Source: VAXT01 sp038040395 (lineage in GTDB: Bacteria > Actinomycetota > Thermoleophilia > Gaiellales > Gaiellaceae). Taken from it: 64,000 bases of DNA. The position numbers were made by a program, and so were the translations under genes. Every line of letters starts with the position of its first letter. Within the stretch, counting starts at the first letter, position 1. This document shows, piece after piece, positions 50,625 through 61,489 of the stretch. The stretch lies in contig JBBPIJ010000005.1 of the NCBI GenBank assembly GCA_038040395.1, positions 62,001 to 126,000 of the forward strand, given 5' to 3'. The notes under the pieces were generated by a model, which saw only the letters and a program-made list of their open reading frames with translations, was not told where the DNA came from and made no database searches.

Positions 50625-51546
50625 GCCATCGGACCCGGTTTCTCACCTCGCGTTCGAGAGCCCTCTTCGGGACCTCTGCCTGCAACCGGTCTTGTATCAC
50701 CGGGTCCGCGAGAGTCGGCGCGACCTTTTGGTTCACGCAGACGAGGGCGAAGCCGTTCCGGACCGGAAGCGGCCCGACGAGGTCCCCGATCGGCGCGCTG
50801 AGCAGGGGCTCACGCAGCTCCGGCCCCACCTCCTCCAGGAACGTCTCGCGCTCGTGCAAGGGCACGCCGGCTCGGCCGGCAACGTCCGTGGTGGTGAGCC
50901 CGTCCTCGCGCACGAGGAGCGCAGCCTCGCTCGCCATCCCGGCGTGGTCGAACTCGAGCGCCGTGTAGCTCAGCCGCACCCAGTCCGCGTTGCGAAGCTC
51001 GAGCGCTTTCGCGGCCGACTCCGGGGTGAGCGCCCGCTGCACGAAGGCCGCGTGCTCGGCCTCCATGCCCGCGAGGTCGGACTCGACCGGGCCCGGCCGG
51101 GCGCCACCAGCCTCGGCTGCGGCGACTCGCTCGGCGAGCTCATGTGCGAGCTGGGAGAGCGCGCCCGAGCAGACCGCCTCGGCCCAGACGTCCGTCTCGT
51201 CGGGCGATGATCCATCTGTGCCGCCTGCTCGCTCGCGGGCGATCCCTCGCCGGAGAAACCCGGTCCAGTCGCGAGCTCGAAGGCCCCACTGCTCGAGCCA
51301 CGCTTCCATCTCGTCGGCTGCGATCAGGCTCCGCTCGTAGCGGAAAGCCTGCATCGCCTCGTCGACCTCGGCCTGCCGGATCTCCTTCGACAATCGTTCG
51401 AGCGCCGCGGCGCCGTCGGCCGTCCGTCGCTCCAGCTCGGTCCAGCGACTCCACTGCTTGGCGGCCGCGACGACGTCGGCCCAGCGATAATCCTGCTCGC
51501 CCGCCGTGAAGACAGGGCGGGCGAGCACCTCCTGCGGTACAGCCAT
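50611..51546 (-). CDS. PpiC/SurA-like peptide maturation protein
   Basis: 311 residues, largely helical like SurA/PpiC chaperone regions. The C-terminus resembles the end of peptidyl-prolyl isomerase family proteins (LLSAPIGDLVGPLPVRNGFA), but no complete parvulin catalytic core is evident. There is no signal peptide, so it would act in the cytoplasm. Related PpiC-like proteins accompany C39 exporters and ribosomal-peptide precursors elsewhere. Its stop overlaps the exporter start, and the peptide genes lie just upstream beyond a hairpin, pointing to a role in presenting precursors to the exporter. Confidence 0.75.
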   Translation of the reverse strand: MAVPQEVLARPVFTAGEQDYRWADVVAAAKQWSRWTELERRTADGAAALERLSKEIRQAEVDEAMQAFRYERSLIAADEMEAWLEQWGLRARDWTGFLRRGIARERAGGTDGSSPDETDVWAEAVCSGALSQLAHELAERVAAAEAGGARPGPVESDLAGMEAEHAAFVQRALTPESAAKALELRNADWVRLSYTALEFDHAGMASEAALLVREDGLTTTDVAGRAGVPLHERETFLEEVGPELREPLLSAPIGDLVGPLPVRNGFALVCVNQKVAPTLADPVIQDRLQAEVPKRALEREVRNRVRWHEHL

Positions 51547-51557
51547 GTCGTCGAGGG

Positions 51558-51586
51558 TAGACCGCCGGAGCTGATTCCGGGGTCTA
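51558..51586 (-). terminator. Strong hairpin between peptide genes and exporter genes
   Basis: TAGACC plus CCGGA pair with TCCGG plus GGTCTA: an 11-base stem with one bulged base and a six-base loop. It fills most of the 51-base gap between GG-peptide 1 and the PpiC-like gene. A partial terminator or mRNA stabiliser here would give more peptide mRNA than exporter mRNA, the usual arrangement for secreted peptide precursors. Confidence 0.6.
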
Positions 51587-51597
51587 GCCGAGCGCGA

Positions 51598-51732
51598 CTA
51601 CTTGTTGAACGTGCTCTTGAGCCCGCCCTTGATGTCCTTGCTCTCTTCCTCGGGCACGTCGAGGTCCTTCATCGTCTCCTCGCGCTCCTCCGAGGTCTCC
51701 TCGTTGCGCTGCTCATGCTCTTGGTCGCTCAT
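51598..51732 (-). CDS. Small acidic peptide with double-glycine leader (GG-peptide 1)
   Basis: 44 residues: acidic N-terminus, leader MKDLDVPEEESKDIKGG, and a seven-residue tail LKSTFNK. AAGGAGG lies five bases before the ATG, the strongest ribosome site in the area. It is encoded just upstream of the PpiC-like protein and C39 exporter and shares its leader with the peptides at 51768-51908 and 21410-21547. Inference: cut after GG and exported as a heptapeptide. A stress-type acidic protein is the alternative. Confidence 0.7.
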   Translation of the reverse strand: MSDQEHEQRNEETSEEREETMKDLDVPEEESKDIKGGLKSTFNK

Positions 51733-51767
51733 GCCGCCTCCTTGTCGATTGCCGGCTTCTCCCCGTC

Positions 51768-51908
51768 CTACTTCTTTTCGATCGGGTTGTTCCAGAGACC
51801 GCCCTTCACGTCTGCAGCCTCACCTTCCGCGACGTCGAGGTCCTCGATGGTCTCCTCGCGCTCTTCTGAGCTGGGCTCGGACTGCTGATCGTGCTCGTGC
51901 TCGCTCAT
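51768..51908 (-). CDS. Small acidic peptide with double-glycine leader (GG-peptide 2)
   Basis: 46 residues: acidic, histidine-containing N-terminus (SEHEHDQQ), leader IEDLDVAEGEAADVKGG, and a nine-residue tail LWNNPIEKK. Purine-rich GAAAGAGAGAG lies immediately before the ATG. It starts 29 bases after the methyltransferase stop and ends 35 bases before GG-peptide 1, so all are likely one transcript. Confidence 0.7.
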   Translation of the reverse strand: MSEHEHDQQSEPSSEEREETIEDLDVAEGEAADVKGGLWNNPIEKK

Positions 51909-51937
51909 CTCTCTCTTTCGTCGGGGGCAGCACCACG

Positions 51938-53347
51938 TTACCGCGTGTCGTCTGAAAAAACGAGCAGGCCGAGTGAAAAGAGGCGCCGAACCGTCGCAGC
52001 AGCCTCCTCACCGTCCACAGCCTCTCCGAGCGGCCTCGATCCGTCGAGTGAGGCAATTCGTTCTGCGATCGCGACCGGAAGCGGGGCTGCGAACCCGATT
52101 CCCGCTTCGAGCTCGACCGTGGCGTGCTCCGCCCGCCGGCCGACCCGGAGCCCCGGCACCGCAGCGAAGCGCATGCCGAGGAGCGTCTCGTCGGCGGTGA
52201 GCTCGGCGCGGCGGTCGCGGGCCTCGAAGAGGCGGAAGACATGGTCGCCGGCCGCGCCAGTCGGGCTGCCGGGGACCTCGATTGCGCGCACCCAGTTTCG
52301 GCCTCCGGACCGGCGGCGAAGAACCACCATCCCCTCGGTGATCGCCTCGATTCCCGTTCGACGGTAGTAGTCGAGCCAGCGGTCGACCGCAGAGAGATAC
52401 GGCTCGCGCCCCTGCACGAGGAGCAGCTGGTTCCAGTGCGCCGCGTACAGAACGGGGTCGTGGGTCGCGTAGTTGAGGAGGAGCACGTCGCAGCCAGAGC
52501 CGGCGAGCCAGGCTTCGGCCGAGCCACGCCAGTCCTCGTCTCGCCCGTGCCCCCAGTTACCCATCACGTGTGCGAATCCGCCTTCTTCGAGATGGGCAGG
52601 GACGTCTCGGAGAAGCTGCTGCGTGACCGCGTCGCCGGACAGCTGGCCGTCCCGGTAGAGGAACTCGGTGTCGGGCGAAACGACGTAGGGCGGATTGGCC
52701 ACGACCAGGTCGAAGCGCTCGTCGCCGACGGGCTCGAGCCAGCTGCCCTCGCGGAGCTCGATGTTCGAGAGCCCGTTCAGCGCCGCGTTGAAGCGCGCGA
52801 AGGCGAGACCGCGCCGGTTCACGTCGACGGCGACGACGCGCTCGGCATGGCGCGCGGTGAGCAGCGCCTGGACGCCGGAGCCTGTCCCGAGGTCGAGAGC
52901 GGTGCGCACGGGTCTGCGGATCGTGAGGCGCTCAACTCGCCGTGCAGAGGCGCTCGGACCGGTGACCAGGTCGGGCGGATCCTGTTCGGCCGGGAGGTCG
53001 GAGGCGAGGAGCACTCCTTCGTGCGGCGATACTCGGGCCAGCGGCCGTACGACGCCCTCGTCGAGCTGCGCGAGTCCCATCCGGGCCAGGGCATCGATCT
53101 CGAACGGATCGAGCGCGCTCGCGGCGTCAGCGGCGCTAACCGGCTTGCCGAGCAGGAAGAGCTTCGCCAGCGTGGCGGGCCGCGAGTTGTCCTCGGCGAG
53201 GCGACGCTCGTAGAGGTCGGGATCGAGCCGGGGATTGACCCTCGGCGGCGTGCCCATCACGTCCTCCATCGCGGCGGCCTGCTCGAGGAGCAGCGTCCGC
53301 AGGTCGTCGAGGACGCTCGCGTCCTGGGGAATCGTGGGGTGCGACAC
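51938..53347 (-). CDS. HemK/PrmC-like SAM-dependent methyltransferase
   Basis: 469 residues. An N-terminal helical domain (about 1-130) is followed by a class I methyltransferase with TALDLGTGSGVQALLTA and the NPPY motif (DLVVANPPYVVSPDTEFLY) of N6-adenine or glutamine N5 methyltransferases. A further C-terminal domain (about 300-469) is of unknown function. The GTG start lies three bases before the SnoaL-like gene's stop position (53350), so the two are coupled. It precedes the GG-peptide genes on the same strand. Confidence 0.8.
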   Translation of the reverse strand: MSHPTIPQDASVLDDLRTLLLEQAAAMEDVMGTPPRVNPRLDPDLYERRLAEDNSRPATLAKLFLLGKPVSAADAASALDPFEIDALARMGLAQLDEGVVRPLARVSPHEGVLLASDLPAEQDPPDLVTGPSASARRVERLTIRRPVRTALDLGTGSGVQALLTARHAERVVAVDVNRRGLAFARFNAALNGLSNIELREGSWLEPVGDERFDLVVANPPYVVSPDTEFLYRDGQLSGDAVTQQLLRDVPAHLEEGGFAHVMGNWGHGRDEDWRGSAEAWLAGSGCDVLLLNYATHDPVLYAAHWNQLLLVQGREPYLSAVDRWLDYYRRTGIEAITEGMVVLRRRSGGRNWVRAIEVPGSPTGAAGDHVFRLFEARDRRAELTADETLLGMRFAAVPGLRVGRRAEHATVELEAGIGFAAPLPVAIAERIASLDGSRPLGEAVDGEEAAATVRRLFSLGLLVFSDDTR

Positions 53348-53349
53348 GC

Positions 53350-53784
53350 TCAGCGCTCCAGGGCGACGTGCACCCGTTCGCCTCTGAAGAGCTTCTGGTC
53401 GCCGTCCCAGGGGAAGAAGATGACGACGCCGAACTCGACGTGCTCGCCCGTCGCCGGAAAGTCGAGCCAATCGGCCTCGTAGGTGGCGGTCACGTTCGCT
53501 TCCTCGCAGACGCCCTGCGGGCCGATCACGATGTCGGTCAGCTGGAAGTCGATGTCGGGAAACGCGCCGAGCAAGCCTCCGTAGAAACGCTTCGCTCCGT
53601 CATGACCATGCCAGGCATGCTCGGTACCGACGATCTCGTAGACGCAGTCGTCCGTGAGGGTCGACAGGAGGCCCGCGATGTCGCGCTCGTCCTCGGCGAT
53701 CGAGTGCCGTTTCCAGAGCTCGCGGATCGCGTCGTACTCGTCGGGGTCGACGGGAAGCCGAAGGAGGTCGCGAACGTCGTTCAT
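53350..53784 (-). CDS. SnoaL/NTF2-like protein
   Basis: 144 residues with a cone-shaped NTF2-like fold: YDAIRELWKRHSIAEDERDI, LTDDCVYEIVGTEHAWHG, FPDIDFQLTDIVIG. Members are small enzymes or binding proteins; the role is unknown. First gene of the leftward unit leading to the GG-peptides. Confidence 0.8.
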   Translation of the reverse strand: MNDVRDLLRLPVDPDEYDAIRELWKRHSIAEDERDIAGLLSTLTDDCVYEIVGTEHAWHGHDGAKRFYGGLLGAFPDIDFQLTDIVIGPQGVCEEANVTATYEADWLDFPATGEHVEFGVVIFFPWDGDQKLFRGERVHVALER

Positions 53785-53804
53785 GTGGCGATAGGCTCCC
53801 TTCC

Positions 53805-54164
53805 TTGGCTATCCGGGTGGCAAAGGACTCGCTCTCGGCCTCCTGGCTCGCAGTCCGTTTGGGCATGGAACCGCTGCGGCTGGAGGTGATGCGGCGCGGC
53901 GGAGAGCTGATCGCCTACCGGCCCGAAGGCGCGCAGGAGCACTACTACCCGCTCTGGCAGTTCGACGAGGAGTGGCGCCCGCTGCCGATCGTGCCCACGC
54001 TGGTTCGCGAGGCACGGGAGCGAGGCCTGAGCGAGAACCGTCTCTACGAGATCCTGGCCGCCCGCTCCGGGCTCTCTGCAGGTGGCGGCCGGCTCGCGGA
54101 TTCCTTGCGCGAAGGCCGTGACGAGCACGTCTTCGACGCGATCCGCCTCGCGCGAACGTCCTAG
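53805..54164 (+). CDS. Small protein of unknown function
   Basis: 119 residues; PLWQFDEEWRPLPIVPTLVR followed by LSENRLYEILAARSGL and EGRDEHVFDAIR resembles the C-terminal antitoxin-type (DUF2384-like) fold, but the match is weak. TTG start with TAGGCT seven bases upstream; divergent from the SnoaL-like gene. Confidence 0.55.
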   Translation: MAIRVAKDSLSASWLAVRLGMEPLRLEVMRRGGELIAYRPEGAQEHYYPLWQFDEEWRPLPIVPTLVREARERGLSENRLYEILAARSGLSAGGGRLADSLREGRDEHVFDAIRLARTS

Positions 54165-54218
54165 CATCGTCTCCTCTCGGTTGGCTTCAACGGTCGGGCT
54201 TCCGGGAAGTATCCGCCT

Positions 54219-54677
54219 GTGCCTGGGTCGGAAAGCAAGGAGGAGCGGCTCGACCGCGAGCTGATCGAATTCCTGAACGAGCTGCGCGTGGCGCTGCCGG
54301 GCGTACAGGTGCTGTTCGCGTTTCTCCTGGGGCTGCCGTTCACGCAACGCTTCAGCCAGGTGAGCGACCTCCAGAAGGACGTCTACTTCCTGACCTTCAT
54401 GTGCACGGCCGCCGCGACGGCGCTCCTCATCGCTCCCTCGGCCTACCACCGCCTCGAGTGGCGGCAGGGCGACAAGGAGCACCTCCTCGTCATCTCGAAC
54501 CGGCTCGCGATCGCAGGGACCGCATTCCTGGCCCTGGCCATCACCGGCGCGGTGTTCGTCGTCACGGACGTGCTCTTCGAGTCGACGAGCGCCGCGCTTC
54601 TGGCAGGCGGGACCGCGGCCTTCTTCGGCTGGTTCTGGTACGGGATGCCCCTGCTTCGCCGCTCCCGCGACGACTGA
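54219..54677 (+). CDS. DUF6328-type membrane protein
   Basis: 152 residues: LIEFLNELRVALPGVQVLFA, then four hydrophobic helices; LLIAPSAYHRLEWRQGDKEHL is the conserved middle loop. Unknown function, common in actinobacteria. GTG start. Confidence 0.75.
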   Translation: MPGSESKEERLDRELIEFLNELRVALPGVQVLFAFLLGLPFTQRFSQVSDLQKDVYFLTFMCTAAATALLIAPSAYHRLEWRQGDKEHLLVISNRLAIAGTAFLALAITGAVFVVTDVLFESTSAALLAGGTAAFFGWFWYGMPLLRRSRDD

Positions 54678-54680
54678 CCG

Positions 54681-55130
54681 TTACTTGGCCGGGGTCGCGG
54701 TGTCCGGCGTATGGAGCAGGTTCTCGACCTCGCGCACGCCCTGCACCTTCTTCGTGCGCTTCTCGAGATCCTTGATCATCGACGGCTTCTCGACCTCGCC
54801 TCGCAGAACGACCTTGCCGTTCTCGGCGTTGACGTTGATCTGGCCCTTCGGCACCTCGGCGTCGCGGAAGATCTCGGTCTCGACCTTGCGCGCGAGGGTG
54901 ACGTCGTCGGGCTGAGGCTTCTCGGCCTCCTTGCGATGGGTCACCTTGGCCTTGGTGGCCTTGGCCTCGGACGTGACGCTTTGCGCGGCCTTCTCGACGC
55001 GCACAGAAGTGCGTCGGAAGAGGGCCGGGATCCGGTCACGCGCAAGCGCGCGCCGCCGGTTTCCGCTCTCGGGATCGAAGAAGTAGGCGATCAGGGCTCC
55101 TAGGCCCACATATCTGATGAGACGAAGCAT
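54681..55130 (-). CDS. BON-domain protein with N-terminal membrane anchor
   Basis: 149 residues: a short hydrophobic N-terminus (LRLIRYVGLGALIAYFFDPE), a basic linker and a BON domain (ARKVETEIFRDAEVPKGQIN, GKVVLRGEVEKPSMIKDLEK, VQGVREVENLLH). BON domains bind membranes and are often induced by osmotic stress. GAGGAG lies five bases before the ATG. Confidence 0.88.
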   Translation of the reverse strand: MLRLIRYVGLGALIAYFFDPESGNRRRALARDRIPALFRRTSVRVEKAAQSVTSEAKATKAKVTHRKEAEKPQPDDVTLARKVETEIFRDAEVPKGQINVNAENGKVVLRGEVEKPSMIKDLEKRTKKVQGVREVENLLHTPDTATPAK

Positions 55131-55401
55131 GCGACTCCTCTGACTCGCTGGCAGGTTCCGAACGACCTACCCTAAACGGCCAGAGAAAAACCGGTGGCCG
55201 ACGGGCCAAGAAGGCTTGGTGACGTACGTCGCGTAGGTGCGCGGCAAGTCAACGGCGCACTCGACGATCGCGGCATGGGCGAGCCCGTCCTTGCGTCGTT
55301 CCTTGGTGAGGCGTGCCCTTAGTCGCGGAAAGTGCGAAGCACTTTTCGCGAGTCCCGGCCCCGTGGGCCGGGACCTACCCCGGGCCCGCGGCCCGGGACC
55401 T
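55131..55401. other. Gene-free stretch with three consecutive hairpins
   Basis: 271 bases without a convincing gene. Three inverted repeats follow one another: 55323-55351 (13-base stem, loop GAA, one wobble), 55352-55374 (GTCCCGGCCC with its complement, loop CGT) and 55379-55397 (CCCGGGCC with its complement, loop CGC). The last two share CCGGGACCT. They lie directly downstream of the 55402-55695 gene and could end its message or form a structured RNA. Confidence 0.65.
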
Positions 55402-55695
55402 TTAGTCGCCCCAGTCGAAGTCGCGGGAACGGCCCCAGAGCGTGTCCTCTTCCTGGGGCTGCTCAGGCTGCGGGGCGAGGGCCGCAATCTGCTCGGCCGG
55501 GATGGACTCTTCGCCGTCCATCGTCTCCTCGATCCGCGCTTGCTCCTCGGTCTTGAAGAGCGGGTGGTTCTCGAATGGATCCTCGGACTCGTACTTCTCC
55601 AGCGGCATGTCACTCTCGAGCTCAGAGTTGCGGCGCTTGAGCTCGAGGTGATCCTGTATGACGTTCGCAAAGACGGAAGGCGTCTCTACCGGCAT
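55402..55695 (-). CDS. Small acidic protein of unknown function
   Basis: 97 residues: SVFANVIQDHLELKRRNSEL then an acidic, proline-containing tail (QEEDTLWGRSRDFDWGD). The start ATG at 55695 is preceded by AGGGAGGA. No GG-leader motif. Not recognised. Confidence 0.6.
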   Translation of the reverse strand: MPVETPSVFANVIQDHLELKRRNSELESDMPLEKYESEDPFENHPLFKTEEQARIEETMDGEESIPAEQIAALAPQPEQPQEEDTLWGRSRDFDWGD

Positions 55696-55805
55696 ATGGG
55701 TCCTCCCTGGGTCGGTAGGTCGCATGGGCGGGTGGCGGATGATAGCGGGGTCTCGACCTCGACGCGAGCTTCGACCTCGTGCGGGAGGGGTAGGATTGGC
55801 TCTCC

Positions 55806-55984
55806 GTGCCACTTTTCCGCCGTATGTTCATGCGCAGGCTTGGTCCCGTGGGGGTCGTTCTGACGGCGATCGACGTCTGGCGCCGCATTCCGCCGAAGCA
55901 TCGCCGGCGCATCGTTTCCGAGGCCAGGAAGCACGGCCCGCGGGTGATCAAGGCCGCCGCGAAGCGGAAGCGTCGCCCCCGCTC

Positions 55985-55988
<4 letters not shown>
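55806..55988 (+). CDS. Small basic protein
   Basis: 60 residues, highly basic (RRIPPKHRRRIVSEARKHGP, ending KRKRRPRS) with a short hydrophobic start. Possibly nucleic-acid or membrane associated. GTG start; overlaps the sucA stop by four bases on the opposite strand. Confidence 0.5.
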
Positions 55989-58906
<2,918 letters not shown>

Positions 58907-58928
58907 CAGATTCGTTCTAGCACTCAAA

Positions 58929-58942
58929 GCCCCTGCGGGGGC
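58929..58942 (-). terminator. Short GC hairpin between small membrane genes and sucA
   Basis: GCCCC and GGGGC around a four-base loop, in the gap of a few dozen bases between the 58950 stop and the sucA start. It may weaken read-through into sucA. Confidence 0.35.
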
Positions 58943-58949
58943 GCCCCGG

Positions 58950-59219
58950 CTAATAGATCGGCCGGCTCAGGAGCACGGCGATCGCCATGCCGACGAGCCA
59001 GGCCAGCGTCGCGCCGGCGACGGCGGCTGCTGCGAGCTTCTTGTGGCGTTCGCTCGCCAGCGCAGCCGCGATCAGCGCCACGAGGATCGCGAACGGCGCG
59101 AGCCGGACCGGCCGATAGACGAGCGCGATCGCGCTGGCCGTCAGCGAGATCGATGCAAGAAGGCCGGCGGCAGTTTCGGCTGGACTCTGACGGTCGTCCT
59201 CGAACGGAGCGCTGCTCAC
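58950..59219 (-). CDS. Small membrane protein
   Basis: 89 residues with three hydrophobic helices (TAAGLLASISLTASAIALVY, APFAILVALIAAALA, AGATLAWLVGMAIAVLL). Its GTG overlaps the stop of the upstream gene (GTGA). Function unknown. Confidence 0.55.
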   Translation of the reverse strand: MSSAPFEDDRQSPAETAAGLLASISLTASAIALVYRPVRLAPFAILVALIAAALASERHKKLAAAAVAGATLAWLVGMAIAVLLSRPIY

Positions 59220-59446
59220 TGCGAGTGCCTCGCTGCGGCGGGCCGGGCTCGGCGCTCCTCACGACGCACAGGCCGACCGTGCGAGCCCGGTTGCGGAGGC
59301 CGGCGCCGAGAAGGCGTCCGCGGGCCGGGAGAGAGAGGAACCGGCACGCGGGCGCCTTCGAGCGGCCTCGGCTCGGGCTCTGCCTTGATCGCCCAGTAGC
59401 AGACCCCCGCCAGGTAGAGGATTGGCAGCTTCAGGATGACCATCAT
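59216..59446 (-). CDS. Small protein with N-terminal membrane helix and basic tail
   Basis: 76 residues: a hydrophobic helix (MMVILKLPILYLAGVCYWAI) then an Arg/Pro-rich tail. The start is uncertain because the open frame extends a little upstream. Coupled to 58950-59219. Confidence 0.45.
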   Translation of the reverse strand: MMVILKLPILYLAGVCYWAIKAEPEPRPLEGARVPVPLSPGPRTPSRRRPPQPGSHGRPVRREERRARPAAARHSQ

Positions 59447-59498
59447 GAAGAGCAGCTCGACGATCCAGGAATTGTAGGCGAGTTGGCTCCCCGCGTCT

Positions 59499-60134
59499 TC
59501 AGCCCCAGTAACGCCTCCTTACGCCGCTGTAATCAGGGTTGCCGCGATAGGTGCGGGGCCAGGTGCCCGTTCCGCAGGCCTCGCATTTCGCCTCGATGAT
59601 CCGGTCCTGGTTATAGGCCGTGTTCTCCCAGTAGATCATCCCGATGTGGTACGTCGAGGCGAATGCGTCGGCGAAGATCGTGTCCGCTTTGGCGACCGTC
59701 GTATTCGGAGCCCCGACGCCGTACTTGAAGTCGGCGGCTGTGTACGGCCCGTGGACGTTCTGCAGCAAGTAGTGGTAACGGAACCAGGGATCGCCCGTCT
59801 CGGACCGCTCGTACCAGGCCTTGAACGTGAAGCCCGAGCAGTCCGGCCCTTCGCCGCGCGTGTTCGGATCCTCGGTCGGGTCACCCGGTGAGTCGTCGAC
59901 GTCGTTGTTGTTCCAGCATCCACCGCCCCACTGGTAGCCCTCGGCGGCAGCGCTGTAGGCGTAGTTCCTCGATTCGCCCCGATTGATCGGGTTGAGGTTC
60001 ATCCAGGAACTGTTGCAGCCCGCGGTGAAGTTCGTGTGGTACGCCCCGGCCGGTGCCCCGAAGGCCAGCACGGCAAGGGTCAAGCCGCAAACGAAGCCCG
60101 GCAGGAGAGCCATGAGCCTGGCGCGCGTTGTCAT
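59499..60134 (-). CDS. Secreted NlpC/P60-like cysteine peptidase or amidase
   Basis: 211 residues with a signal peptide (LMALLPGFVCGLTLAVLAFG, then APAGAYH). The catalytic cysteine candidate is C99 in GEGPDCSGFTFKAWY, and a histidine candidate H163 lies in STYHIGMIYWEN, matching the NlpC/P60 order of Cys then His. Extra cysteines in the mature protein may form disulfides. It probably cleaves cell-wall peptides. The ATG at 60134 overlaps the upstream propeller gene's stop (ATGA). Confidence 0.7.
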   Translation of the reverse strand: MTTRARLMALLPGFVCGLTLAVLAFGAPAGAYHTNFTAGCNSSWMNLNPINRGESRNYAYSAAAEGYQWGGGCWNNNDVDDSPGDPTEDPNTRGEGPDCSGFTFKAWYERSETGDPWFRYHYLLQNVHGPYTAADFKYGVGAPNTTVAKADTIFADAFASTYHIGMIYWENTAYNQDRIIEAKCEACGTGTWPRTYRGNPDYSGVRRRYWG

Positions 60135-61477
60135 CTCGTCCCTCCAATCTCGAACGCGGCGATCTCGACTCCGGACGGAGCGGACCGCAGTTGATAGAGC
60201 GTTGTGCCGTGGAGTCGGAAGCGGCTGAGCGACGCAGCCTCGGCCCATTCCGCCCGATCGACCGCAAAGGTCTCGGCCAGCCCTTTGGGCGTGAGCCGCA
60301 GGATGCGGAACTCCGCCTGCTTCTCGGTCCAGAGCCTGACGACGACAAGCAGGCCATCGGCGTACGGCTCGGCCAGCTGCACCTCCCCGAGACTCACCGA
60401 GCTTCGCACGAGCCAGCTATGCACCACGCGCTCGCCTCGCACGAGGGCGAACCGGGCTTCCGACGGAGATGCGCTCACCACCACCGCCGACCCTCCGTCG
60501 ACACCACGTGACGCCTGCGCCCCGGCGAGCTGCTGGTTCGGCGCAAGAGGCGGCCTGCCTCGCCCCGTCGGCAGCCACATCTCCGACGGGTAGGCGTGAA
60601 CGAGAGGCCCACGCGGCCCCACCCGGACCATGTCCGCGCTTGCCTCCGCCAGCGGCGTGCCCGCGATCAGACTGCCGGCCGGGCGGAACGAGCGAACCAC
60701 GGGGTGGGAGCGCCCAGCGTCGAGGACGTAGATCGTCCCGTCGCGCCCGACGGCGAGATCCCCTTCTCCGCCGGCGAACTGGATCGGCGCCTGTGCCGGG
60801 GCCTCGCCCCGCCGCAAGGTCAACAGCCGGTGGTTCACCTGGTCGAGAACGACGACCGAGCCGTCGGGAGCGACGTCGAACGCCGACGGCCCGATCCTCG
60901 ACTGCTCCCGGCCGCTGTCCAGCCCGACCGCACGGGTCCCCTTGCCCCATCCCAGCTTCGCCAGGACCGTCGAGGGCGAGGTCGTCTCGCCGAAGGGCTC
61001 CGCCCCAATCTCGACGGTCGTCCAGCTCCGAAGCGGCCAGACGTGCTGAGGGGCCTCGGCAGCCCCCTCGGGCAGCGACGCCGTCTCGCCGCGGCCGTTG
61101 TCGACCACGGCGTAGTAGTCGAAGCTTCCGTTCCCCACGGAGGTCTCGGCGGACAGAAGCCCATCGGCCTCCCGCTCGAGTGGCAGCTCGACGAAGTCGC
61201 TCGCGCCCGAAGCGCGCACGAAGACAGACCCCTTGGGCACGCACGTCCCGCCAGGCTCGGCCTTCGCCATGCCGCACACGACGTCGTAGTGCAGGTCGAC
61301 CCCCGCACCCGCCTGCGCAAGCAGAGGCGGCGTATGGAGAATCTCTCCGAACGAGCCGCCGGCCGCGCGCGGAAGCGCAGGGCTGCTCGCCCCGACCACG
61401 TTGACGGTGAGGAACGTCGCCCCCACCAGGCCTCCCAGGAGGAAGCCCGCGAGAGGCCATCGCCATGTTCTCATCAT
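60131..61477 (-). CDS. Secreted beta-propeller-like protein
   Basis: 448 residues: signal peptide or anchor (WPLAGFLLGGLVGATFLTVNV), then repeated short strands such as GPSAFDVAPDGSVVVLDQVN and GEGDLAVGRDGTIYVLDAGR, the NHL/propeller style. It is the upstream partner of the NlpC/P60-like gene with a four-base overlap, so the two are probably exported together. AGGAAG lies upstream of the double ATG, and a palindrome sits further upstream. Confidence 0.65.
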   Translation of the reverse strand: MMRTWRWPLAGFLLGGLVGATFLTVNVVGASSPALPRAAGGSFGEILHTPPLLAQAGAGVDLHYDVVCGMAKAEPGGTCVPKGSVFVRASGASDFVELPLEREADGLLSAETSVGNGSFDYYAVVDNGRGETASLPEGAAEAPQHVWPLRSWTTVEIGAEPFGETTSPSTVLAKLGWGKGTRAVGLDSGREQSRIGPSAFDVAPDGSVVVLDQVNHRLLTLRRGEAPAQAPIQFAGGEGDLAVGRDGTIYVLDAGRSHPVVRSFRPAGSLIAGTPLAEASADMVRVGPRGPLVHAYPSEMWLPTGRGRPPLAPNQQLAGAQASRGVDGGSAVVVSASPSEARFALVRGERVVHSWLVRSSVSLGEVQLAEPYADGLLVVVRLWTEKQAEFRILRLTPKGLAETFAVDRAEWAEAASLSRFRLHGTTLYQLRSAPSGVEIAAFEIGGTR

Positions 61478-61489
61478 CCTCGCTTCCTT

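Noticed and set aside
47640..50801. 1,053-codon open frame on the plus strand opposite the exporter
   Set aside because: Composition is the mirror of the exporter's codons (strings of RRD, HLE, DRV) with no recognisable motif; the minus-strand gene has complete C39 and ABC signatures.
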